From positions 62,001 to 126,000 of the forward strand of contig RSEE01000054.1 in NCBI GenBank assembly GCA_003971905.1: a stretch of 64,000 nt of DNA, read 5' to 3'. The position numbers and the translations under genes were made by a program. Source of the stretch: Moniliella sp. 'wahieum'. Taxonomy: Eukaryota; Basidiomycota; Moniliellomycetes; Moniliellales; Moniliellaceae. Below the pieces are notes generated by a model. That model did not search any database, was not told where the DNA came from, and saw only the letters and a program-made list of their open reading frames with translations. Of the stretch, positions 1-11,440 are shown piece by piece. Each line of letters begins with the position of its first letter. The first letter of the stretch is position 1.

Positions 1-1225
1 TTCCGCAACCTTTCAAGATTCTGCATCTACAGGCACGCTGGTCCGGCTCGTTCCATGAAGGTGCATATACACAACCTTGCCACGCTAGCCGATGCCCCAA
101 TATTTGAAAGGCCTCACCTCGTCTCTTGCTCCGCTCGCATCCGCCAATAATAGCGTTCACGTTTTTTGGTAGACCGTGAGTGGACCCTCCTCCTTGATGG
201 GAAAGAACCCCTGAACCGTGGGTTGGGCTCTAGTTCTGGGCCCGATGGATATCCATATTTTCAAGCCCTATCGTGTCCAACTTGCCGGCTAACGTGATGG
301 AGATAACCACAGGCGCCAAAACTTGAACCATCTCGCACGTATTAGCCATCTTGATCTGTGTATTCATGTGTACTGCCCCCTGCCGTCCAGAAACGGAGCC
401 TCTTTTCACCGTCTTTCTCCACCAACTTCAATATGCAGCCTGTTGTCGGCTTCTTTTGCCTGCGCTGAGACTCCGACAACCACATTCACCGCAAAAAAGA
501 CAGAAGGAGTTTACCTCTCCTCCGTATTATCGAGCGCTTCTGTTCTGCTCTGTTGGCGTTGACCAAGTTGACGGTTGCGGGGGAACCCAGTCAGTGAAAA
601 GCACCCGACTATTACATTCCCAGCATCCCACGCACTGCCCGTTTGGAGCCAGTGCCCTTTCTTTGGACACTCCTTTTTTTCTTGTGCTTTGCGAGGGTCG
701 TGATTATGAGCGAACTTGACGTTCTGATATACAAGCAATAAAACACTTCGGAGGAGACCAAGCTTGCCCTCACCGTGGAGGGGCCCGCGTTTGCTCCCAC
801 AGGGGCGCAACTTCTGAGTGTCAACATGCCACCCACGCCGTGCTTGAAGCTTCACTTGATGAGCTTGATGCATGATGAATGGTGGCGGATATATATGGGT
901 CTAGAATCCAGCTGTGGTATAGGGGACAAGTAGGCATGCTCGCAGTGGGTGCAACATGCACATCAACCAATCACATATGGGTGGTGGCAACCGGCGCTGC
1001 ACCAGTGCTGGAGACGCACTTCAACGTTCAACAACTGTACGCGCCACCCAGAAGAACAGAGAGGTGCAGCGCATGCCCTGCGGTCGAGTCGGACCGATCG
1101 GACTGTGGCGTTTGGGCCGATGTGGCAGCTGTGGCAGGCGAATGTGATGCATGATGCATCAGTGTAACAGGTGTCAACACTAGGATCAACGCGCTCAGCC
1201 AGCACACTCAGCCAGCACTCATGTT
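1..1225. other. No gene recognised
   Basis: Open frames here are short and resemble no family I know, with no convincing splice pattern. The first 300 bases could hold the end of a gene lying outside the window, but nothing supports a specific call. Confidence 0.5.
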
Positions 1226-1283
1226 AACTAGTCACTAGTCACTAGTCACTAGCCAGTCACTTGTCACATGTCACTAGTCACTT
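1226..1283. repeat. TCACTAG heptamer array
   Basis: About five TCACTAG-type units (TCA plus palindrome CTAG) run in 7-nt register, then shift to TCACTTG, TCACATG and TCACTAG without losing the register. Member of the window-wide TSA-palindrome repeat class. Confidence 0.85.
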
Positions 1284-2214
1284 AGGGGAAGCATGGCTGT
1301 GAGAGCTGCTACCCCGCCGTAGCCGCAGTCTCTCGCCAATGCTGCTGCGCATCGCCAGCTATTGTCTTCTGTTCCCACTGCTTCCAGAGTGGTACAGTGT
1401 CAATTGCATGTCAATATTCAATCGATTCTTTGACTCTTTTTGTGCATATATACCATTGCTTAAGGCGCTTATAAGGCCTAATTACTAACTGTTGCTTTTA
1501 TTATGGCCTGCGCCTGCTTATACAACTCGTGTACGACAGGGACCTAGAGCTAGTAATAGCTGTTGCTCGAGCGATAGGAAATGGTGTGTTGGTTTGGGGA
1601 GCTATTGATGGTGGCTTGGGCTTTTCTGTGCCTGGCTTTCTGAGGCCGGGGGGAAATCGGACAAAAAGGAAGGCAGATTGTGTCACGCGCGCCACTGGAC
1701 AAGAAGTGCTCTCGTTGGGCCACTTGTGTTGTGGCGTAGAAAGGTTTGATGGGCTCTGGACCAATGGTGGCCAGCTTAATGTTGTTTGAGCCGCGTATCG
1801 CAGGCCGTGGCACCGCCGTGGCCGGGGGGGCGCACGTCCTGGTTTTAGATATACTTTCTGAAGCGTTCCTACAGTTCATGCATTTTTGGTCCATTAGTAA
1901 CCATGCCGCCAAAAGCTCACATTGAACTGAGAGATCGATTGGAGAGTTGCCGCCAGGGAGGGCCAAGAAAGTTTTGCACGCGTGATCTAGCCCGAAACGA
2001 ACCCGGTGGGGGGGCAAGGCAGGGCAAGGCGGTGTATAGGATAGAAATAGCGCAGTCTCTACTGCCTCTCCGCCAGTTATTTACCGCCTATGGTATGGTC
2101 CTGCGGCGCTTAATCGTCCCAGACAAGAGGCGTCCGTTCCCTGGTACATACATAGTCATCGATGCGATCATAGATATCGAGTGCTGATGCACTGATGCAT
2201 GATACTGAGTACGA
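1284..2214. other. Unassigned intergenic stretch
   Basis: Open frames on both strands are below 160 codons, lack domain similarity and do not join across plausible introns. TCAATAT followed by TCAATCG occurs near 1408, an isolated pair of heptamer-like words that may be chance. Confidence 0.4.
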
Positions 2215-2262
2215 GTTCCTGATTACATTGAGTAACTCAGTACTCAGTACTCAAAATCTCAG
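2215..2262. repeat. TCAGTAC heptamer array
   Basis: Units of TCAGTAC (TCA plus palindrome GTAC) with degenerate neighbours. Similar GTAC-type units recur near 4.5 kb and 5.65 kb. Confidence 0.75.
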
Positions 2263-2363
2263 ACTGAATACCGAAGGCTTGAAGCTAGCTTGAGATCTTG
2301 AGAAGAAGCTTGAAGCTAGCTAGCTTGAAGTTCTTCGACGGGTTGAACGTTGAGACGTTGAGG

Positions 2364-2488
2364 AACGATGCATGATCAATGATCCATGATGCATGATATT
2401 CGTGTAATGCATGATGCATGATACATGATGCATGATGTATGCATGATGCCGCATGCCAGTACATCACATGTCACATGTTACATGTGGG
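2364..2488. repeat. TGATGCA / TCACATG heptamer array
   Basis: A run of TGATGCA units (palindrome TGCA) with variants such as TGATCAA and TGATCCA in the same 7-nt register. After a short break it is followed by TCACATG units (palindrome CATG). Confidence 0.85.
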
Positions 2489-2549
2489 TGTCAGCGCAGC
2501 GCAATCCCGCATGTACCTGAATCACACGCGCCGCACAGGGGATATTCGA

Positions 2550-2675
2550 TAGTCACTAGTCACTAGTCACTAGTCACAAATCAGTAATCGATTAATCGCT
2601 AGTGCCCTAGCGACTGCTGAAGCGCTGAAGCTTGAAGCGCTCAGCCATCACCGGTCACCCGTCACGTGTCACGCC
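2550..2675. repeat. Mixed heptamer arrays (CTAG, GCGC, AGCT, CCGG)
   Basis: Four TCACTAG units at 2552-2577. From about 2615 the units TGAAGCG, TGAAGCT and TGAAGCG follow one another, then TCACCGG and degenerate units. Several palindrome types share one 7-nt register here. Confidence 0.8.
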
Positions 2676-2737
2676 GCCGCTGTCTTCTACCTAAGTTTCT
2701 CCCCTATATTCTGTCTTTTTAGTACGGGCCTCCTCTG

Positions 2738-2800
2738 AAGATGCCTGAGGCGGCCTGAGGCCTCAGGCCTCATCTGAGGCATGATGGACTTGATGGGCTT
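2738..2800. repeat. TGAGGCC / TCAGGCC heptamers
   Basis: TGAGGCC and TCAGGCC units (palindrome GGCC) adjoin in both spacer forms. GGCC-type units recur in short form near 13.69 kb, 44.08 kb and 55.04 kb. Confidence 0.7.
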
Positions 2801-3368
2801 GATGTAATCCCCCCCTAAATTTGGACCGTCGTCATCGAGCGTCATCGCGTCATCTCTCTTTTTAGTAGCTTGATAACCCTACATTTTCCAAGTAAGAAAT
2901 GAGGCCTGACGCGTGACGCCTGAAGGGCCGGAGGATCTAAGGCACAAGGCACAGGTCTGAGGGCGAGAGGCCTATAATAGACCTCCACACATTATTCTAA
3001 AAAGTTCAACCACGAGAACATCGACCTGGCATTTGCTGCATCGTAGCCAACTGTGGACGCCATCAGATGGCCTCTAAAAGAGCTGTTCACGAACACGGAG
3101 AGTGAACGAAGTATCCAGTGGAAGCGGTATCGGTTGTGGAGAGAGAAGACAGGAGGAGACGCGAACATAGGAGCACAAAAGGAAAGCGCAGGTGCGCCCC
3201 CCAAACACTGAGACCTACTGCCAGCGTCGCACAGAGCCTGCCTAGGTCAAGCTATCATCAACATATCACCACAGACTATTGCTTTGCTTCTCTTGAGGGT
3301 TTTCATGAATCTCCTTTTGGGTTCCTCTGGTCCCGCGGCATCACATATGAGTCACATCGTGATATCGG

Positions 3369-3490
3369 TGTGTCAACGTTCAGTACGTTCAAAACGTTCA
3401 ACGTTCAACGTTCAACTCACCTTTTCTCTTCAAGCTTCAAGCTTCAAGAGCTTCAAGCGAGCTTCAGGCAAGCTTCAAGCTTCATCAATC
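3369..3490. repeat. TCAACGT then TCAAGCT heptamer arrays
   Basis: TCAACGT units (palindrome ACGT) at about 3372-3415 give way to TCAAGCT units (palindrome AGCT) at about 3430-3480, with AGAGCTTCA-type variants. Confidence 0.8.
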
Positions 3491-3569
3491 ATCGATCAAG
3501 CCTCAAGCTCTCAAGATTCAAGAGCTTCAAGGCGCAACCTCTGAGGACGAGTACTGGAGTTCGAACCTT

Positions 3570-3660
3570 CGGCTTGAAGAGCTTAAAGCTTGAAGCTTGA
3601 AGCTTGAAGCTTGAAGCTTGAAGAGCTTGACTAAGCTTCAGCCTAAAGAGCTTGAAGAGC
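3570..3660. repeat. TGAAGCT heptamer array
   Basis: At least five TGAAGCT units in tandem (palindrome AGCT), then degenerate copies. The same unit appears as pairs near 49.43 kb and 49.62 kb. Confidence 0.85.
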
Positions 3661-3939
3661 TGGAACGTTAGCTTGAACCTTATCGAGCGTCGCTTCTCCG
3701 TCTGTCGCTTCCGTCCAAGTGGCTGACTGTTTTGCAAGGAAGGGCTTCCAAGTGCGCCCCCTCCTCTGTTCGAGCCGTTGGGGCTAAGACTTAGCGCCCT
3801 TAGCGCTATGCTAAGGACAGGGACAGTGCGGGGCTTGAGGCGTGAGGCTGGTGGGGCGGGAGGGCGTGGCCTAGCGTGGAATTGGCGGCGAATTGGCGTG
3901 GCGCGTTGGAGCAGCAGGTTGGAACCTGTTGGAGTTGAT

Positions 3940-3978
3940 GCATGATTAATGATTAATGATTAATGAAATTAATGATTC
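3940..3978. repeat. TGATTAA heptamer array
   Basis: Three TGATTAA units (palindrome TTAA) followed directly by one TGAAATT (palindrome AATT). This shows that AT-only palindromes also fill the slot. Confidence 0.8.
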
Positions 3979-4024
3979 CTGATGCAATGCATGGTACATT
4001 GTGAAGCTTGGCTGAGGCGCTGGG

Positions 4025-4165
4025 GTTACCGGTTACCGGTGATTCGATCAATGATCTTTGACGTGTGACATAGTGACACGTGGCATGATGCCATGTGTCA
4101 TGCATGTCACCGGTGACCGAGAACCGAGAACGAGAACCGAGAACCGAGAACCGAGGACCGAACGG
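4025..4165. repeat. Mixed CCGG heptamers and ACCGAGA tandem
   Basis: TTACCGG/TGACCGG-type units, then near-heptameric words containing CATG, GATC and ACGT, then a tandem of about six (ACCGAGA) copies, also period 7 but without the palindrome. Confidence 0.7.
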
Positions 4166-4397
4166 CAGGGGTCTGCGGCGCGCATTCCACAGTTCCGGCA
4201 CACCCTTCTCTTTGCACGCACGTACACGAGAAGAGACACATTAGTACTTTTACGTACCGGCTGTACCCGTGATTCTTGCACCGGCGACCGGTGACATGAG
4301 TGACAGAGCACCCACGCCTGTTGCCGGCATCATGCATCACACATACATCCAGTCTCAGATCTGATTTCCCACGTGTCACGCGCACGCCCCTATCATC

Positions 4398-4452
4398 TAC
4401 TGTCACATGTCACCTGTCCCATGTCCATGTCACATGTCACATGTCACATGCA
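4398..4452. repeat. TCACATG heptamer array
   Basis: TCACATG units (palindrome CATG) with a few degenerate copies in the middle. Confidence 0.85.
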
Positions 4453-4776
4453 ATACACACCAGTACCCAGTACTGAACTCAGTTGAGTTACTCAGACTGT
4501 GTACTAAGTGTTGAATCTCAACACTCAGTTACTCAGTACGCGAAGGGCTCTGTACTTGGTACACTTCTGCTTGGCATGACGCATCACCATCAGCATGCAA
4601 TCGGCATGTGCATGATAGTTGCCTCTGCGTCTAGAAAAGACAGCCATTTGCTTTTGGGCGGGGCAGGCCGATGCCTGAAAGTTGTGGCAAAGACCAACAT
4701 GTGCATGTTTGTGATTCCGGGCGCGATCATCGATCCATCGAAGACTGGCTGAAGACGAACAGAACGACAAGAGAGA

Positions 4777-4803
4777 GATGATGCATGATGCATGATGGTG
4801 CAT
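4777..4803. repeat. TGATGCA heptamer array
   Basis: Two perfect and two degenerate TGATGCA units (palindrome TGCA). Confidence 0.75.
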
Positions 4804-5462
4804 GCGGAGTATCCCAACAGAGAAGAAGCAAGATACAAAGGAGGAATAATAGCCGTTTGTAAGGAGAGGCATGATCCACTTGAACGCAACTGCTATTGAC
4901 ATGATGTCTGTGTAGTTGCCATGACGTGCCAACCCAGCGAGAACCTGTAAGCTGTGACCCTGTAACATGATGGTGGCAAAACACACATTTCAGAGCAAAG
5001 CAATTTAAAGCGCGTCTCATCTCCAACAACGTCTCGTCTCGATTTCCTTGCTCATCGGGTATATCTCGCCAGTAATCATCATGCATCACGAGTCACTAGC
5101 TTCTTTTAACCTTCTTTCTATCCGGCGGCCCGCCTTCCTTCTTCCCGTCCGGCCTTGGAGCGCGCCTGCATGAGAGCCTATTAGGCATGGTACATACGGC
5201 AATTTTTGGCCACGGATCTTCGCCGAGACAAACTGTGGTGTCCTCTCTCTGAAATCCCATTCCGGCGTCCGGCCTCAATATTCAATGCACGCCAAGAATA
5301 GAGCCTCTGGTTCTGTAGGCGTGCAAGGCCACACCTTTGTATCATCAGCCCCAGCTGCCCCAGCATGTTCAGCCAGACTCAGCCTGTCTATTTATACAAT
5401 AAGCGCCCACACCCGCTCACATGTCACATCCCAAACTACCCCACAGCCACAAAGATACGTGC

Positions 5463-5521
5463 AACATGTGAGACTAGTGACTAGCGTCATCAACTTAGTG
5501 GCTAGTCCGGCTAGTGACTAG
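5463..5521. repeat. TGACTAG-type heptamers, partly degenerate
   Basis: Units with CTAG in the palindrome slot, in the TGA orientation, separated by degenerate 7- to 9-nt spacers. Confidence 0.55.
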
Positions 5522-5639
5522 GACTCCGCTCCGCGGGCCTATTAGAAGAGACTTTATCGAATGCTCCCCCAGAGAAAGGGACCCACCAGAGCCACACTAG
5601 AGCCACCCTGGGCCCTACTATCACCACTGGCCGTTCCTG

Positions 5640-5800
5640 TTCCCAGCACGCAGTACACTCAGGCCTTAGGCTACTCACGTACTCAGTACTGAGACTCAGT
5701 ACGCACCGTTATTGAACGATGATCGATGAAGCTAGCGATCGATGAAGTTCACTAGAGTGAAGCTTGAAGTCACTAGTCACTAGTCACTAGTCACTAGGTC
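5640..5800. repeat. TCAGTAC and TCACTAG heptamers
   Basis: GTAC-type units at about 5648-5705, a short GATC/TCGA-rich stretch, then four TCACTAG units at 5768-5798. Confidence 0.8.
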
Positions 5801-6171
5801 ATCGATAACCGATCATCGAACACTGGTACACACATCTGTAGGTGACCGGTGACTTCCTGCGACGAGCGACCGATCTAATCCATGGATGGAATGCAATCCG
5901 AAGTAGCACATCCTGTACCGTGTGTGAAATGTGACGCGTCACAGCCTGACGAGTGCCGAACAGGGCCGTGTCTTCCCTTCTCACATTCAGAATCTTCACA
6001 CCTGTCGTTCCAAGGGGGGGGAAAGGGGCTGCTAGGATGGCTGCAGTCTCTATCTGCTCTCAGGCATCAGGGAGGCCTCAGGCGCTCAGGCCGGTCAGGC
6101 CTCGGACTCTGTCCTGCCATTTCGCCTTTATAGACTCTTCCCCCCGTCGTTCGCGTTCACGCATCACGCCC

Positions 6172-6203
6172 ATGATGACATGTCACATGTCACATGTCAC
6201 GAG
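6172..6203. repeat. TCACATG heptamer array
   Basis: Three TCACATG units (palindrome CATG) flanked by TGATGACA-type words. Confidence 0.8.
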
Positions 6204-7539
6204 GATATCAAGTGATTGGGACAGCAAGTGTCCGGCCGCCCCTCGGTCCAGAAATCCCCAAAACACACTCCCGAAGAGCTGGGCAGGCAAGTGTCGTGAC
6301 CAAGAGTTAATTCGTTTAGCATTGAATATTGATATCTGAGATTGATCGATCGTCTTGGTGGCTGCTGGCGGAGGTTGGGGTGGGGGCCTGTAAGACTCTG
6401 GGTGTTCACATGTCACACAGTGGGACTGAGTAGTAACTGAATACTGAGTCTTTGTACTGCGAGGTCCACACCAGAGGCGCCTGATGCTCTTAGGCCCACC
6501 AAACAGTGGCGGTGCGGGCCAGCAGCGCTTGCATAATGCTCTGTAAACACGTAACGAGAGTGTGGCGCCCCCTTTGAGGCTGAGCGCGCTGTGAGCGCTG
6601 TGAGCGTTGGACACCGCTAAAGTGCACCGAGCCCAGAGAAGCACCCTCGGTCCTGAGTCTGAGAATACTGAGCCCTGGCCTGGGTAGTACACCGTAACAG
6701 CATCCCATCCCATACTCTGCCTCTTCGATCGCCACTTCTCAGATCTCAGGGTCTGTGTCGGTTGGTGTGGGCCATGCTGGGCCATGCTAGGCCACGCGTC
6801 GCACATGCATCGGCCGCCTATTGTCACCATGCCACATGTCATGCCACCGTTCAAGACAGGCACTTCCCCAGCCGCAAGAGCATGGGCGCCTTGCCCATGT
6901 CACCGGTCACCACACGCCCCGCCCAGCGCAGCGCTGGCTATATGCCGATCGACTGGTTCGCTGCCCTAGACGCACAGTCCGTGCTTCCACCCACAGCCTC
7001 CACCCTCCATCGACGCTGGCGCCCGCTTCCCTCTGTCCGTCCTCGGTGGCCAGCTTCTCCGCCGTCTCTCCCTTAAGAGCGTAAACACTCGAGGCCAAGT
7101 CGGGCCCGGAAGAGCAACCAGGGCCTCATTGGGAGCAGGGTCCAACGGCCAACCAACATTGAGAGTCTCTCGCCGTCGGAGTTTTCAAAGGGCCTACGCG
7201 CTCGTGGTTTGCGAAGCCGCCGCCAAGTTTTCCGCCCTCTGCTCTCTTGAACACCGATTTGGGGCACTTTCTTTGTTTCCGGCCTCTTCCGCGCCAGTTG
7301 AGCACGTCAACCAACTGGTGAGGCCGCCCCTTCTTCACCTCGCCCATCTCCTCCTCCTTCTCGTTTCCTCAGTCGCCTCGCACGTAACGCGGCGATCCAC
7401 CAACGCCTCCATGGCCCGCCTCCCCATCCTCCTCACGTCTCTCCGCGCGCTCCCAACGAGACACTCGCGACACAGCATGACCTTGAGCGTCCCGACCAGA
7501 GTCGACACGCAAAACCCACCAGCAGTTCATGGCCCCTCA
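6204..7539. other. Upstream region of zinc-cluster gene
   Basis: No conserved coding signal recognised. Pro/Ser/Leu-rich open frames from about 7.1 kb may be 5' leader or N-terminal exon of the regulator that follows, but no start codon can be fixed. Confidence 0.4.
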
Positions 7540-10036
7540 ATCGGTTAGGCCTTCTTCCGGGACCTGTGGGACCTGCTTCCGAGCCTACCGCCAACCTACC
7601 ACTACGTTTGCCGCCGCCTCTGTCCCAAACTCTCTCCAGGCCGCTGCACCCCAACTCAGCCTTGCCACAGACGACACCGCTGCAGCACACTTATGTATCC
7701 CCACCCCCTGGCCCCCCTGTCTCGCAATCGCCTCCTATCACCCTCGCTCCTCTCCGGTCTCGTCCGCCTTGGGGCGCCCACTGTCTCGACCGCCTCTTGC
7801 CCCCTCCCTTGAGCCGAACCGAGGTCGATCAGCCACCCAGATTCGACTTCCTCCCCTCCATCACCCACACCCACCTCGACACGACCTCGAAACCGATCCT
7901 AGACTCCCTCCTTCATCCTCCTCCACTCACCATCTGAGCACTGGCTCCGAGTGGACACGCCCAGGCCCGATTAGCTCGGCTCCTGGACAGCACATGTCGG
8001 GACAGGAGGCTGAAGAAACAAGATTCCTCCAACCCCGTTCCTCGGATCGCGCGTGGCCTGCATCAGGCATCTTTCCACTCCACCTCAGCGCTTCCTTCTC
8101 TCTGGCACCCCTCTGGCCGAGCAAGACCGATAGGATCTTCCCCGTATTCGCGGGAAGAGTATCTCTTTCGTACCGAGCACGGTGGAGCCAGTGTTGGGTC
8201 GGAAGTGGCCACCTCGATTCGTGAAGCAGAACCTCGCGGGTTTGATCAAGGTTCTTCATTAGCACGGATCCTCAACCCTTCCGTCGCCCTCCGGGCTCTC
8301 CTGATGATCCCGAAGCCACAATGTCCGGATCGGCCAGCGCTGTGCACCGCGACTCTGGTTCTTCTGCTGTTGCTCTTTCCATTCCCCAAAGTACTGCCAC
8401 CTCATCGGCCTCCGGAGGGGAAAAACGCCGAGCAGGCCGTCGGCGCCAATTAAGTACTTGACAGACCAACCCCTTTCTTCCCAAGGTAAGGAAGCAGCCA
8501 AGTCGAAAGATGTCGAGGTGCGCAAGAAGAGTCAAAAGGGCCTGCGTGTATTGCAAACGAAGCCATATGCCCTGCTCTTCATTGCGCCCGTGCGTGCGAT
8601 GTGTCAAACGAGGGATTGCTCACCTCTGCAAGGACGAACCTTTGTCAAACGAGCCCGCTCGTCTTCCCCCACCGAAAAGCGGATTTGAGCCCAACAGTTT
8701 TTCGCCTCAACCTCGGCAACGGATGAACGTAGGGTCGCCCAACCAGATCCCGGCATACGAGCCAAGCCGGAATCAGAAGAAATGCCAACATTCGCTTCAA
8801 TCATTCCTGCCGCGTCTCTGGTGGAGACAACTGGTATTACACCTCCGCCGAGACGGACTCTAACAGCCAAGAGCCCGATGCGCGCATTGGCAATTCCCAT
8901 TTCGTTGATTACCCGTGTGGGCGCGACCGATCTTGACTTTTTGCCTCAGGATGATGGCGGACAAGGCGAACGGATCTTGAATCGGGCCATTTCGGATGCC
9001 CTGCATGTCTGCGAACTCTTGTCGGGTCAGGATACTGTTCTAATAGAAGCGATGCTTGACAGATCCCTCACCTTGTCACGAGTAAGTGCCATCTCCTTTA
9101 CCCGTCTTTCCTTCTATCCCCTCCATCCACTCTCGTTTCTGAAGGGCTAATCATATGCATCTACAGACAAGAGTACAGCATGCCTATGCAAAAAAATGTT
9201 GCAGCATCACTCTCCTTTGCGTCGCCTACTTCGATATCCCCAAAGTGTTCTGGGAGAGGAAGCACTAACGTTGGTGGCTTTGCATGTGGACTGGGGCGAT
9301 GACTTAGGCCCATGGGGGTACGGTCAGTTGGCCATTTGGCTCAAGCATGAGCTTGAGGACAAGATGCGCCAAGCAGATTCGACCGTGCCTTGGGAACATC
9401 CGTCTTCGATACTTGCGCCTGAGTCTGTCTCTGACGGAGGAACAATTGGAATCAGCGCAGCGATCCTTCCATACCAGCCTGTCCCATTATCGTCTCAATC
9501 TCTTTGACTCGGTACCGCACGCTATGATTATCGTTTCTCGCACCGGTGTCGTCTTGGCTGGCAATCGACGGATGTGTGATTGTCTTCATTTGGCACCTCA
9601 GGCGATTCATCGGGTCAGTTGCTCTACTTTGATCTGGTCGCTCGTCCGGACGTGATGCGCGTGGTGGAGGCATACGCTTCCTCTGTTGTCTCCTTCCGCC
9701 TGGATCAGCTCCGGCCAGGCGACCATGGACTTGGCCTCAGGTGGTTCCTTTACCTTAACTCACGACTTTATCGTGGACCGACTGGCTTACCTCCATGGCA
9801 CCCAAGCCTGGAACCACAAAACCATGGACTATCACCGCGGTGCCAACCACGAACTTGAAGATGGTTCTCCTACCGTTGTGCACTTCCGCGGCCTGGTCAC
9901 CCTCCAACTCGTCGGTGACTGCTCGGGCATTCCCCCTTTGTTGCTGTTTATGTCGTTGTGCTATCTTGAGGCCTTCCCCCTTATACCACTTGCACTTTGG
10001 TATACCGCGCTCCACCCCCAATTTCTTACCCCTTGA
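7540..10036 (+). CDS. Zn2Cys6 transcription factor, AcuK/ERT1/RDS2-like
   Basis: Likely a nuclear regulator of gluconeogenesis and non-fermentable carbon use, by similarity to the AcuK/ERT1/RDS2 family. The zinc cluster at 8543-8629 reads C-x2-C-x6-C-x5-C-x2-C-x8-C, and the words CKRSHMPC and CVRCVKRGIAHLC are typical of this family. A Pro-rich segment (7.54-7.93 kb) precedes it. A PAS-like segment follows around 9.50-9.60 kb (LFDSVPHAMIIVSRTGVVLA). A GT-AG intron is visible at about 9085-9166. The start is uncertain, and the reading frame changes several times, including a stop between the Pro-rich part and the zinc cluster. I read these as sequence errors or unplaced introns, but true decay cannot be excluded. 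The family call rests on the zinc cluster and PAS order and is fairly firm; the carbon-source role is inferred. Confidence 0.7.
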
Positions 10037-11440
10037 GTATTGAGTGCTGGGCTATTCTATATGTATACCACTCCTTCATATGCGTGGCGGCTTTTTGCCA
10101 CCTAATATTACGCGAGATATGTAAGAAAAATGGAGACATACTACGTTGGACGCATGAATAAATGAATGACCTTCAGCGCATCATATTGGCTGCGACCCAG
10201 GCGTGACGCGTGAGCGACGATAGGAGGGAACTGGTGCCTGCCCTGCCCGCCCTTCAACGACGGCAGTTGGCCGTTTCCACATTAGCACGCGCGTGCGTGC
10301 GCCCACCATCGCCCGTAGCGAACCGTTCAATCGGCGATCAAAGCCGATAAATTATTTGTGGGTTCCATTGTTTCCCCCCGCCAGGGAGGAGGGGGACCAT
10401 ATTTTTCAACTATACTAATGAGGAAGAGCTGGGTCATCGCATCGACCGTCGGAGCCTGGAGAGGCGAGGGAGTGGCCGCCAGTCCGTGGGAAGATACGCG
10501 TCCTTTTCCCTTGCCAACTGCTTCGCCATCTGAGCTTGTCGGCCTCGGATTGGGTCTGTTGGACCTGGGCCACATCCGTCGCTTGGTCTCGGTGGCAATC
10601 AGCGCATCACACAACCTTTGGTCCGAGACGGGCTTACTTGTACCCCACTGGAGTGCCGGGCAAAAGTGCCATGCAGTTGGGATTTTGGCTGTTGACTCAT
10701 TTGTATGTGAGCGTCGAGGGGCGATGGAGGGTGAGTCACACTGATCAGACGCACCATCTCTCAATCGACTTCTATATCCGATAACCCCTACTATATAGGA
10801 GCGGGGCAACCCCCTGGTTGCCACATGTGTATGCGCACAGATTCCCGCTAGAGCACTCAATCAAAACAGTACCGCGTGAATTAATCCATCGAAAGTCCAG
10901 AGCGTTGCATTTCGGGCCTGTTGCAACCTGCTGCACCTCTGGCGTGTTGAGCGTGTGCCCCGTAAATTATGGGTTCCCTGCGGCCGTTCGAGAGGAAGCG
11001 GGTGAAGGGATTTTTGGTCCGTGGCGAGCCCAAACTCTCTCAAGCATTCTGGGATCTTACGGATTCACATTCCAGCTCTGATGGCTCTGATTATTAGTGA
11101 TTCAGACAGGAAGCTTCCAGCATATATTGATGTGTGCCTCCTCCCCCCCCGCAAGCACCTCTCAAGGGCCGTATTTTTGCTAAAACCATGGATGTCTTCG
11201 GGAGCTGTCGCGTCGTGGACTTGACACTAACACTTTCGCCTAGTGTCGTTAGCAAGACGATATCGGCAGTAAGGGATTATTGAGTGGAGCAAATGGATGG
11301 GAGGGGGGGGGCTACGTCACAGGAGGGAACGGAGGTCAGGAAGCGGAGGCCGCGCGCACGCGCGGGCTGCCCTCTGCCCCAGTGCCCTGGGGCGCACCGC
11401 GGCAGCCTGGGCAAGCTGTATATCTATGTCAGTACGTGAA
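10037..11440. other. Unassigned region between regulator and NOP2
   Basis: Two overlapping open frames of 128 (+) and 177 (-) codons lie at 10.33-10.86 kb. Neither shows a known motif, and I cannot tell which, if either, is real. An isolated TTAGGGTTAG near 11.45 kb is not a telomere array. Confidence 0.35.

Noticed and set aside
1226-6203. CRISPR-like repeat array
   Set aside because: Units are 7 bp, contiguous and without unique spacers, and the host is a eukaryote.
10327-10860. 177-codon minus-strand frame as a gene
   Set aside because: No motif, no conserved segment, and an overlapping plus-strand frame of similar quality.
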